Shown here: positions 33,489 to 41,135 of the stretch, in pieces | How the letters are laid out: each line of letters starts with the position of its first letter | Position numbering within the stretch: position 1 is the stretch's first letter | Origin: an uncultured Clostridia bacterium | GTDB taxonomy: Bacteria > Bacillota > Clostridia > Christensenellales > UBA1242 | Direction of reading: 5' to 3' | Assembly: GCA_934746645.1 (NCBI GenBank) | Contig: CAKVFE010000001.1 | Span: forward strand, 1 to 64,000 | Length of the DNA: 64,000 bases | Made by a program: the position numbers and the translations under genes | Notes under the pieces: model-generated | Database searches by the model: none | Seen by the model: only the letters and a program-made list of their open reading frames with translations | What the model was told of the DNA's origin: nothing

Positions 33489-34670
33489 TTATTTAATCAA
33501 ATCTAGTGTTTCTCTTGCAATAACCAATTCTTCGTTGGTTGGAATTACATAAACTTTGATTTTGCTTTGAGCTGTGCTTAATTCGCCAAATTCGCCAAAT
33601 ACTTTAGGATTGTTTTCTTTATCATAATCAACACCCAAGAATTTAACGCCATCAAGAATTTTTGCTCTAACCATTGGGTCACGCTCACCGATACCACCGG
33701 TAAATACAATTGCATCTAGACCATTCATAGCAGCAGCATAAGCACCAATGTACTTAATAACTCTATAGCACAACATATCAAATGCTAATTTACAATCAGC
33801 TTTGTCAAGATTAGCTTCTACATCACGCATATCGCTAAATCCACAAATACCTTGCATACCACTCTTTTTATTTAAGTAGTTAACAGCTTCTTCTACTTTC
33901 ATACCTTTCTTGTTGCACAAGTATCCAACAACTGAAGCATCAATATCTCCACTTCTTGTACCCATAACAAGACCTTCTAATGGAGTAAATCCCATAGAAG
34001 TATCAAAACTCTTACCATCTAGAACAGCACACATACTGCTACCACTGCCTAAGTGACAAGTAACAATCTTTGTACCTTCTGCACCACCCAAAAGTTTAGC
34101 ACATTCTTGAGATACATATCTATGACTTGTACCATGAGCGCCATATCTACGGATTTTCAAATTTTCATAATCTTCTTTTGGAATTGCATATCTAAAAACA
34201 TGCTCTGGCATTGTCTTATGGAAGCCAATATCAAATACAGCAACATTTTTAATCTTTGGAGCTATTGCAAAGCAAGCTTCAATACCAGATATTGCACCTG
34301 GTACATGTAATGGTGAAAAATCTTTTTTGTTACGGAAATCTTCCAAAACTTCTGGAGTAACAATAACACTATCAAAATAATCTTCACCAACATTAACGAT
34401 ACGATGACCAAAGCCACTAATCTCATTAACGCTCATTATTACGCCATTTTCTTTATCTGTTAAAGCATCAAGAATATATTTCATAGCTTCAACATGACTA
34501 GGCATAACATATTTAGTTGTGATTGATTTTCCATTAGCTTTATAAGTTAAGAAAGAATCATCAATACCTATTCTTTCAGCATTACCTTTAGCAATAACAC
34601 TTTCGTTTTCCATATTTAACAATTGGAATTTAAGACTGGAACTACCAGCATTTAAAACTAAAATTTTCAT
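33489..34670 (-). CDS. ackA: Acetate kinase
   Basis: Forms ATP and acetate from acetyl-phosphate, the last step of acetate fermentation. ASKHA-fold motifs: VLNAGSSSLKFQL at the N-terminus, GHRIVNVGEDYFDS, FDIGFHKTMPEHVFRYA, HLGSGSSMCAV and FTGGIGERDP. 393 residues is typical. It is 70 bp downstream of pta in the same direction, so both steps from acetyl-CoA are co-encoded. Confidence 0.97.
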   Translation of the reverse strand: MKILVLNAGSSSLKFQLLNMENESVIAKGNAERIGIDDSFLTYKANGKSITTKYVMPSHVEAMKYILDALTDKENGVIMSVNEISGFGHRIVNVGEDYFDSVIVTPEVLEDFRNKKDFSPLHVPGAISGIEACFAIAPKIKNVAVFDIGFHKTMPEHVFRYAIPKEDYENLKIRRYGAHGTSHRYVSQECAKLLGGAEGTKIVTCHLGSGSSMCAVLDGKSFDTSMGFTPLEGLVMGTRSGDIDASVVGYLCNKKGMKVEEAVNYLNKKSGMQGICGFSDMRDVEANLDKADCKLAFDMLCYRVIKYIGAYAAAMNGLDAIVFTGGIGERDPMVRAKILDGVKFLGVDYDKENNPKVFGEFGELSTAQSKIKVYVIPTNEELVIARETLDLIK

Positions 34671-34740
34671 AAATATTTTTATCCTTTTTTATTAATCTCG
34701 TTAACAATTTTAGCACATTTTAAAATATTTTTCAACCAAT

Positions 34741-35754
34741 CTAGTCGCATTGTAAAGCAGTAATTGCTATTGCTCTTACAACTTCGTTAGCATCTGCTCC
34801 ACGACTTAAATCATTGACTGGTTTTCTAAACCCTTGTGTAATAGGTCCAATACACTTAAATCCAGCCAATCTTTGAATGATTTTATACGATATATTACCA
34901 CTTTGCAAATCTGGGAATATGAACACATTTGCACTACCTTTAACTTGACTATTAGGAGCTTTTCTAGCACAAACACTAGGAACAACAGCAGAGTCAAATT
35001 GCATTTCGCCATCTACAATAAAATCTGGATTTTTTTCTTTTATAAGTTTAGTAGCTGTTCTGGATTTTATAGCACTATCACCTTCTGCGCTACCCATTGT
35101 TGAGTAACTCAAAACTGCAACTTTAGGTTCTTTAAATCCAGCAATTTTTCTAGCTGAGTCCACAGTATCAAAACATATTTGACACAAATCTTCAGCTGTT
35201 GGATTGACATTAAGTCCACAGTCAGAAAGCATTATAACTCCCTTATCTCCAATTTTCTTATTTTCACCAATCATAATCATATAACTAGAAATTAGAGATT
35301 GTGGTGTTTTGCCTTTAATAATCTGTAATGCAGGTCTAAGTGCGTCAGCAGATGTGTATGTCGCACCACCAGTTTGTCCATCACACAAACCAAGTTCTAC
35401 CATCATTGTTCCAAAATAAATTGGATTTTTCAATAATTCTTTTGCGCCGTCTTCAGTAAGACCTTTTTCTTTTCTTTTTAAATATAATGCATTAACAAGC
35501 ATTGGCAATAGTTCGGTATTGTTGATATCAACCACTCTTAAATAACTATTTTCTTTTACATTATATTTTTCCAATAATTTATTATCACTAACCAACATAA
35601 CAATTTTTGCTATTTTATTTTCTGCACATGTAAGTCCAGCAAGCATTACTTGTTCGTTAATACCAGCTTCTGGAAGAACAATAGTCTTACATTTTTTCTT
35701 TGCGTTTGACAACAATTTTTTCTCAAATGCTGTATCTAAGCCCTTAATTTCCAT
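34741..35754 (-). CDS. pta: Phosphate acetyltransferase
   Basis: Converts acetyl-CoA and phosphate to acetyl-phosphate. 337 residues: the short, single-domain Gram-positive form without the N-terminal regulatory domains of E. coli Pta. Conserved stretches include ATYTSADALRPALQIIK, LSDCGLNVNPT, LSYSTMGSAEGD, DGEMQFDSAVVP and the C-terminal GPITQGFRKPVNDLSRGA. Divergent from tmcAL. Confidence 0.96.
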   Translation of the reverse strand: MEIKGLDTAFEKKLLSNAKKKCKTIVLPEAGINEQVMLAGLTCAENKIAKIVMLVSDNKLLEKYNVKENSYLRVVDINNTELLPMLVNALYLKRKEKGLTEDGAKELLKNPIYFGTMMVELGLCDGQTGGATYTSADALRPALQIIKGKTPQSLISSYMIMIGENKKIGDKGVIMLSDCGLNVNPTAEDLCQICFDTVDSARKIAGFKEPKVAVLSYSTMGSAEGDSAIKSRTATKLIKEKNPDFIVDGEMQFDSAVVPSVCARKAPNSQVKGSANVFIFPDLQSGNISYKIIQRLAGFKCIGPITQGFRKPVNDLSRGADANEVVRAIAITALQCD

Positions 35755-35792
35755 ATACTCTCCAAAAATAATTAAATTTTTATGCTTTTGTT

Positions 35793-35822
35793 TTGCAAAA
35801 AAACAAAAACTTATTATATAAT
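35793..35822 (+). promoter_or_regulatory. tmcAL promoter in the pta-tmcAL divergent region
   Basis: -35 TTGCAA (35793-35798), 18-bp spacer, -10 TATAAT (35817-35822). A 9-bp inverted repeat (TTTTGTTTT, 35786-35794; AAAACAAAA, 35800-35808) overlaps the -35 box, between the two divergent genes. Confidence 0.6.
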
Positions 35823-35870
35823 ATTATAGATTATTAATAAAAACTAGTAAATTAAAACAGGTGATGTATT

Positions 35871-37124
35871 ATGAAAATTTGTGCGATAATAAGCGAATAT
35901 AATCCGTTCCATTATGGACATTTAAAACATATAGTAGACGCAAAAAAACAAAGTGGTGCTGATGCAGTAATGATAATTTTGAGTGGAAACTTTACTCAAA
36001 GAGGCGAACCTTGCATTGTCAACAAATATGTAAGAGCTAGAATTGCTTTGGAAGCAGGTGCAGATATAGTTGTTCAAATGCCAACAGCTTACGCTACAAG
36101 TACTGCCGAAATATTTGCTATGGCAGGTGTAAAGATTGCTAACAGTTTTGAAAATGTTACTCATTTAGCTTTTGGTGTAGAAACTGAACACCCTGAACTA
36201 CTACAAGAATTGGCAAAGTTTTTAGCTGAAGAGCCTAAAGAATACAAAACAAAGCTTAAAAAATATCTTAATGCTGGAAATTCTTTAGTTGTTAGTAGAC
36301 AAAAAGCTATTGAAGAATTAATAAAGAATGATGAAGTATCATTTAGTCAAATTACTGAAATTGGCAACATACTAAAACAACCAAACAATATTTTAGCAAT
36401 AGAATACTTAAAAGCACTTATAAAAACTAACAGCAGAATAATACCAGTATTTACTACCCGTGGAGAAAGCGAATATAATTCAGAAGAAGTAGTTGGTAAA
36501 AACTCAAGTGCTACAGCAATAAGAGCAAAACTATACAAAACAGGTAAAGTACACTCTATAAAGAAACTTGTTCCTAAATTTAGTTATTCTCTACTTAAAG
36601 AAGAGATAAAGACATTTGGTCTACCAGATACTACCCTATTCAATGATTTATGTATGTACGCATTAAAGATGTCTTCTACAGATGACTTGAAAAAACTATT
36701 TGATGTAACTGAAGGTTTGGAAAACAGATTCCACGAAGTAAGCAAAAACACAAAAGACCTTAACGAATTTTTATTACAAGTTAAAACTAAAAGATATACA
36801 TTTACTCGTATCAAACGCATTGTATTAGGTAATTTATTAAAAATCAATGCAAAAACAGTACAATCAATTTATGATTTAGATATTCTACCTTTTATAAAAG
36901 TTTTAGCTTTTAAAAACGATAGTGAAGAACTTTTAAAAAGTGTAAGTGCAAATACCAATCTTATTATTAGAGTCAACAATGTTGATAATCAACCTAATAA
37001 CTTATATAAAGAACTTGCCAATATTGAAGATAGAGCAAATCAAATATATTATATGTTACTTAGAAAAAACAACAGCATACCAGAATACACCCCTGACCTA
37101 CTTACAAAGAGTATAAAATTGTAA
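35871..37124 (+). CDS. tmcAL: tRNA(Met) cytidine acetate ligase TmcAL (YlbM)
   Basis: Makes N4-acetylcytidine at the wobble base of elongator tRNA-Met from acetate and ATP. The 417 residues have the nucleotidyltransferase-like opening ISEYNPFHYGHLKHI (HxGH-type ATP site), ILSGNFTQRGEPCIVNKYVRA and GADIVVQMP. It uses acetate, and it sits divergently beside pta-ackA, which produce acetate; the link may be chance, since ylbM belongs to the conserved ylb-rpmF neighbourhood. Confidence 0.93.
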   Translation: MKICAIISEYNPFHYGHLKHIVDAKKQSGADAVMIILSGNFTQRGEPCIVNKYVRARIALEAGADIVVQMPTAYATSTAEIFAMAGVKIANSFENVTHLAFGVETEHPELLQELAKFLAEEPKEYKTKLKKYLNAGNSLVVSRQKAIEELIKNDEVSFSQITEIGNILKQPNNILAIEYLKALIKTNSRIIPVFTTRGESEYNSEEVVGKNSSATAIRAKLYKTGKVHSIKKLVPKFSYSLLKEEIKTFGLPDTTLFNDLCMYALKMSSTDDLKKLFDVTEGLENRFHEVSKNTKDLNEFLLQVKTKRYTFTRIKRIVLGNLLKINAKTVQSIYDLDILPFIKVLAFKNDSEELLKSVSANTNLIIRVNNVDNQPNNLYKELANIEDRANQIYYMLLRKNNSIPEYTPDLLTKSIKL

Positions 37125-37160
37125 AAAATAAAATTATTAATAGAATTTATTAAAACAAAA

Positions 37161-37188
37161 AGTCCATCAGTTTTGATGGATTTTTTAT
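37161..37188 (+). terminator. tmcAL terminator
   Basis: Stem TCCATCA/TGATGGA with a 4-base loop and six T's, about 35 bases past the tmcAL stop. Confidence 0.85.
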
Positions 37189-37222
37189 TTTTCTTATTAT
37201 TGTATAAATTTAAATAATTAAC

Positions 37223-37251
37223 TAAAAAGCCCAAACTATAAAGTTTAGGCT
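37223..37251 (-). terminator. Terminator of the patatin-like gene
   Basis: Ten-pair stem (AGCCTAAACT/AGTTTGGGCT, one G-T pair) with a 4-base loop and T's on the minus strand. Together with the previous one it separates convergent genes. Confidence 0.75.
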
Positions 37252-37279
37252 TGCCTTTTATTTGTTTATGTTTAATTAA

Positions 37280-38065
37280 TTATTCAATCTCTAATGCTTT
37301 CTTTATTTCTGCCATATGTTTAATGGTTTCCATATAACCTATAGAAATAAGTTCGGTAGATACTTTTTTATTAAATATGTATTGACGATAGTCTTTTAAT
37401 GGTAAGTTTAAACGATAATCCGAATAATTCTTTTTAAGTTTTATTAAATAAGTTTGCATTATAAACCAGCTAAATGCAATAGAATGTACTGCTGTTTTTG
37501 GAGTTGTAAATGGTGTAAAATCACTAAGCAAATAAACAGACAATACTTTATCTGCACCCATATTCCTAGCTTGGTCTTCTGGCAAATTGTTAAGCACTCC
37601 GCCATCAACATATCTTTTATTACCAATCTTTAATGGAACAAATACTCCCGGTGCACTTATACTAGCTCTAATAGCATTAAGTAAAGAGCCTTGAGTAAAC
37701 AATACCTCCTCACCCTTTTCCACATCAACAGCAACAGCACCATATTTGATTGGTAAATCTTCTATCATATAATCTTTGTTACCTAAAATATTTTTTATAG
37801 TACGCAAAGCATTTCTGCCACTAAGTAATCCAGACACATCTAAATTAAGGTCATACAAATGAGATGTTTTTACTTTTTGTGCTTCTTCAACTATACGCTC
37901 TAAAGGTATACCAGCACAATATACTCCACCTACTAATGCTCCAATAGATGTTCCCACAACAATATCAGGTTTAATATTATTTTCTTCTAAAGCTTTTAGT
38001 ACACCCAAATGAGCCATACCCAAAGCGCCACCACCACTTAACACTAGTGCAAGTTTTTTCTTCAT
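37280..38065 (-). CDS. Patatin-like phospholipase family protein (YlbK-like)
   Basis: Predicted serine acyl hydrolase. Start ATG at 38063-38065 has GGAGG nearby; the upstream frame is discarded. 261 residues with the patatin dyad: oxyanion GGGALG near residues 10-15, nucleophile elbow GTSIGA near 39-44, and the aspartate in YVDGGVLNNLP. Substrate unknown. In B. subtilis ylbK is next to ylbJ and near ylbM and rpmF; the same genes are neighbours here. Confidence 0.9.
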   Translation of the reverse strand: MKKKLALVLSGGGALGMAHLGVLKALEENNIKPDIVVGTSIGALVGGVYCAGIPLERIVEEAQKVKTSHLYDLNLDVSGLLSGRNALRTIKNILGNKDYMIEDLPIKYGAVAVDVEKGEEVLFTQGSLLNAIRASISAPGVFVPLKIGNKRYVDGGVLNNLPEDQARNMGADKVLSVYLLSDFTPFTTPKTAVHSIAFSWFIMQTYLIKLKKNYSDYRLNLPLKDYRQYIFNKKVSTELISIGYMETIKHMAEIKKALEIE

Positions 38066-38099
38066 ATAACCTCCATTAACTTCATATATATTATTATAC

Positions 38100-38128
38100 A
38101 TTATATCTAATTATTTTTTTGTAGTTAA
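38100..38128 (-). promoter_or_regulatory. Promoter of the patatin-like gene
   Basis: Minus strand: -35 TTAACT (38123-38128), 17-bp spacer, -10 TATAAT (38100-38105). The divergent ylbJ start lies only 11 bases beyond the -35 box. Confidence 0.6.
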
Positions 38129-38138
38129 GTAAAACATT

Positions 38139-39113
38139 ATGAAATTAAAAAAATCGACAATATTTATCTCTTTATTATTAATAGTTTTAATAATATTCTT
38201 AATAATTGCACCAGAAATATCTATATCTGCTTGTCTAAGTGGTATTGAAGTATGGGCGACAAACATATTACCTGCGTTATTTCCTTTTTTGTTATTTACA
38301 AAACTTTTAGGAGAATTGGGACTTATAACTTATATTAGTGACTTCATATCTCCTATAACCGAAAAATTGTATAATACAAGTGGCATAAGTGGTTATGTAT
38401 ATTTAATGAGTATATTTTCCGGATATCCTGTAGGTGCAAAAATAACTAGCGACTTAGTTGAAAATAAAATTATTGATAGTGGACAAGCTAGCCGTATAAC
38501 AACATTTACAAGTACTAGTGGACCATTATTTGTGTTGGGTACTGTTGCTATAGGAATGTTTAATAACAAAACACTTGGATATGTAGTCCTTTTATCACAT
38601 TTTGTAGGAGCTTTATTAAACGGACTTATATATAGAAAATATAAGTACACTCCACTACAAAATGCAAAAGTAACTATACTTACAGAACAACAAAAAAATA
38701 TACTAGAAGATAGTATGTTATCTTCCATAAAGTCCATTATGATAGTTGGTGGATATATATCAATATTTTTTATGTTAATCACAATATTAAATAGTTTTAA
38801 TATATATACGCCTATTCTATACATAACATCAAAAGTCTTGCATATTGCCCCACAAATTATTACTTCTATAATCAATGGAATAATTGAACTTACTAGAGGT
38901 TGTCTAGATGTACAAGCTTGCCATTTAAGTGTAAAAACAAGTGCAATGATACTAAGCGGTCTTATATCTTTTGGTGGATTATCTATCAACTTACAAGCAT
39001 ATACATTTTTGAAAAAAGCAAATATCAATATGAAATTTTATCTATTGCAAAAAATAACTCATTCGTTAATAAGTATTGCTTTAGCGTTTATATTTGGGCT
39101 TATTATCTTATAA
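38139..39113 (+). CDS. ylbJ: YlbJ-like nucleoside-gate family membrane protein (sporulation-associated)
   Basis: 324 residues with about eight hydrophobic helices. SGYPVGAKITSDL (near residues 88-100) and the later SGLISFGGLSINLQAY are gate-type motifs of the YlbJ/SpmA group. In B. subtilis YlbJ is an integral membrane protein needed for proper spores. Its presence hints at a spore-forming lineage but is not proof. The Shine-Dalgarno is weak and the 5' region overlaps the divergent promoter. Confidence 0.85.
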   Translation: MKLKKSTIFISLLLIVLIIFLIIAPEISISACLSGIEVWATNILPALFPFLLFTKLLGELGLITYISDFISPITEKLYNTSGISGYVYLMSIFSGYPVGAKITSDLVENKIIDSGQASRITTFTSTSGPLFVLGTVAIGMFNNKTLGYVVLLSHFVGALLNGLIYRKYKYTPLQNAKVTILTEQQKNILEDSMLSSIKSIMIVGGYISIFFMLITILNSFNIYTPILYITSKVLHIAPQIITSIINGIIELTRGCLDVQACHLSVKTSAMILSGLISFGGLSINLQAYTFLKKANINMKFYLLQKITHSLISIALAFIFGLIIL

Positions 39114-39141
39114 TTTGTTTAAACTTACAATAAATACAACA

Positions 39142-39175
39142 TAAAAAAACACTATCTAAATATGATAGTGTTTTA
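39142..39175. terminator. Bidirectional terminator after ylbJ
   Basis: Stem AAAACACTATC/GATAGTGTTTT with a 7-base loop, flanked by A and T tracts. It serves ylbJ (+) and the convergent gene at 39218-39988 (-). Confidence 0.85.
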
Positions 39176-39217
39176 TATTTTGATTACTATTAATTATATT
39201 GTAATACTCAAGTTATA

Positions 39218-39988
39218 TTAAAGATAATAGAATTGAATTAAACTTTCTTTAAAGTCGTTATAGTAGAATTTAACTTGTTTATTACGACCAATCATATGCT
39301 CCAAAGGTATAACTAAAGCATTGATAATATTAAGATTTTCTATTTCAACAGCTTCGTATATAGCACCAATAATTATTTCTAATTCTTCCTTTTCTTCGCT
39401 ACTTATACGACTTCTTCTAATAACTGATAAAAGTTCGTTAAGTGATTTTGTCAAATTGGCAAACAAAATCTTTTTCTTATGATTAGGTTCGTTAGCAGGA
39501 GCTTGAGTTTCTACTTCTTCTGGTTCTTCTTCTGTTTCGATAGGATTGCCTTGTTCGTCACAGCCTAAAAGTTCTAGAACATTCTCTTTAAAAGGTACTA
39601 AGACGCTAAGTGCAAAATTGCTATAACTTATATTATAACCTTCTGGACTATAGAAATAATCATTAACAAAATTTTGTAAATTCATCTTTTGATTATCTAC
39701 TTCTAAAAGCAAGCAAAATACTAGAGCAACTGCTCTTTCTTTATCTTCTGGCAATGCAAAATATCCACCATTAACTTTTGTGTTAGTTTTTGCATTTTCA
39801 AATTCTTCTTTAAACTTAAAATCTGTTAAAACTTTTGCAAATAAGTTATATAAAACTTCCGAATTTGCGATTGCTTTTAATATTTTTGAAATTTTTATAT
39901 CTGATAAAATAAATCTTCCTTGAATCATCTCATTGCAAGCATCAAAAAAGTTCTTAATTTTAATATTTTCAGTTTCAGGATACTTCAT
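39218..39988 (-). CDS. Hypothetical mostly helical protein, 256 residues
   Basis: Not recognised. No signal peptide or membrane helix. Two helical halves (about 1-145 and 180-256) are joined by an acidic, proline-containing linker (ETEEEPEEVETQAPANEP, 152-169), suggesting two domains. The Shine-Dalgarno AAGGAG and its own promoter support a real gene. It stands between ylbJ and a DUF4364 gene with no obvious operon partner. Confidence 0.75.
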   Translation of the reverse strand: MKYPETENIKIKNFFDACNEMIQGRFILSDIKISKILKAIANSEVLYNLFAKVLTDFKFKEEFENAKTNTKVNGGYFALPEDKERAVALVFCLLLEVDNQKMNLQNFVNDYFYSPEGYNISYSNFALSVLVPFKENVLELLGCDEQGNPIETEEEPEEVETQAPANEPNHKKKILFANLTKSLNELLSVIRRSRISSEEKEELEIIIGAIYEAVEIENLNIINALVIPLEHMIGRNKQVKFYYNDFKESLIQFYYL

Positions 39989-40029
39989 TTTGACTCCTTA
40001 AAAATAAGAAATATTTACTCCACTAATTA

Positions 40030-40058
40030 AGTATAGTAAATTTAGACAATTTAAGCAA
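40030..40058 (-). promoter_or_regulatory. Promoter of the 39218-39988 gene
   Basis: Minus strand: -35 TTGCTT (40053-40058), 17-bp spacer, -10 TATACT (40030-40035). Confidence 0.6.
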
Positions 40059-40104
40059 TTAAAATAAAAAGTTAATCAAAAAAACATAAAACTAAAATGT
40101 TTGA

Positions 40105-40133
40105 TTGAAGTAATTGATATTTTATGCTATACT
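40105..40133 (+). promoter_or_regulatory. Promoter of the DUF4364-TSCPD operon
   Basis: -35 TTGAAG (40105-40110), 17-bp spacer, extended -10 TGC-TATACT (40125-40133), 30 bases before the start codon. Confidence 0.7.
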
Positions 40134-40162
40134 CACTATTGCAATATAAAAAAGGATAAAAT

Positions 40163-40717
40163 ATGGATAAGACATTAGAATATACTCAAGATAGTACAAT
40201 AAACAAATTAAAATTATTATTCTTACTAGACAAAATGGAAATTCCACTTACAGAAAACAATATTATTGATATTTGCACATCAAGAAACAACTGGATAAAC
40301 TATATGGATTGCAAAGAAATATTGTGGCAATTAATGGAAGTAGGCTTTATATACAAAACTGACAATGATGATGGCGAATGCAGATATGGTATTACACTTG
40401 ATGGTCGAAATTGTTTAAGTCATTTCTTTTTGCGTATTCCACAAAGTTTAAGAGAACAAATTTCACAATTTATTAATGAAAACAAAATGAATCTTAAACG
40501 CAGTCAAGAGTATGTATCAGAATATGTAAAAAATCCAGACGGAAGTCATACAGTAACTTTAAAAATAAAAGAACCAGTTATTACTAGTCCCCTACTAGAA
40601 ATAAAATTGAAAGCTCCAAATAGACACGCAGCAATTATGGCGTGCAAAAAATGGAAGGAAAATGCTGCAAATATATTTGAATATTTGTACGATACAATAA
40701 TAGATAATCAGGAGTAA
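40163..40717 (+). CDS. DUF4364 family protein
   Basis: 184 residues. The N-terminal third (LKLLFLLDKMEIPLTENNIIDICTS...) reads as a winged-helix domain, with YGITLDGRNCLSHF as the wing, followed by IPQSLREQI and a beta-rich second half. This matches the DUF4364 layout, found mainly in Clostridia and thought to be transcription-regulator-like; a role has not been shown to my knowledge. It is coupled to a TSCPD gene three bases downstream. Confidence 0.8.
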   Translation: MDKTLEYTQDSTINKLKLLFLLDKMEIPLTENNIIDICTSRNNWINYMDCKEILWQLMEVGFIYKTDNDDGECRYGITLDGRNCLSHFFLRIPQSLREQISQFINENKMNLKRSQEYVSEYVKNPDGSHTVTLKIKEPVITSPLLEIKLKAPNRHAAIMACKKWKENAANIFEYLYDTIIDNQE

Positions 40718-40720
40718 AAT

Positions 40721-40975
40721 ATGTACAGTTATAAAACAAGTGGCGTTTGTTCAAGACAAATAGATTTTGATGTAGATGATAATGGTGTTGTACACAATGT
40801 TGTATTCCACGGTGGTTGTATGGGCAACACAACAGGAGTTTCAAAATTGGTAGAAGGTATGAAAGTTGAAGAAGTAATAAAAAGACTTGAAGGTATAAAA
40901 TGTCGTCCTACAACATCTTGCCCTGACCAATTAGCAAAAGCATTAAAACAATATTTGGAAAACAAAAACAATTAA
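40721..40975 (+). CDS. TSCPD domain protein (TIGR03905-like)
   Basis: 84 residues with the name-giving TTSCPDQLAKAL near the C-terminus and GGCMGNTTGVSKLVEG in the middle. The same domain occurs at the C-terminus of some class II ribonucleotide reductases and as free small proteins of unknown function. Four conserved cysteines (GVCSRQ, GGCMG, IKCRP, TSCPD) suggest metal binding. Second gene of the DUF4364 operon. Confidence 0.88.
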   Translation: MYSYKTSGVCSRQIDFDVDDNGVVHNVVFHGGCMGNTTGVSKLVEGMKVEEVIKRLEGIKCRPTTSCPDQLAKALKQYLENKNN

Positions 40976-40994
40976 AATTTTTAATTTAATATAT

Positions 40995-41029
40995 AAAAAA
41001 ATCACTAGCAATTGACTAGTGATTTTTTA
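40995..41029. terminator. Bidirectional terminator after the TSCPD gene
   Basis: Stem AAAAAATCACTAG/CTAGTGATTTTTT with a 7-base loop. It ends the TSCPD gene; on the minus strand it could also stop valS transcripts about 110 bases after that gene, where no closer hairpin is seen. Confidence 0.85.
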
Positions 41030-41135
41030 TTGATTAATTATATTTAATATCAACTATTTAATATTATGCAAATCTATAATTATCGGCTTAATATACCAAA
41101 TATTTTGTAAAATTAAATTTTTAATTGCATAGTAC

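Noticed and set aside
38393..39028. 211-residue minus-strand ORF
   Set aside because: Entirely antisense to ylbJ, with hydrophobic composition expected from reading a membrane-protein gene backwards; no Shine-Dalgarno.
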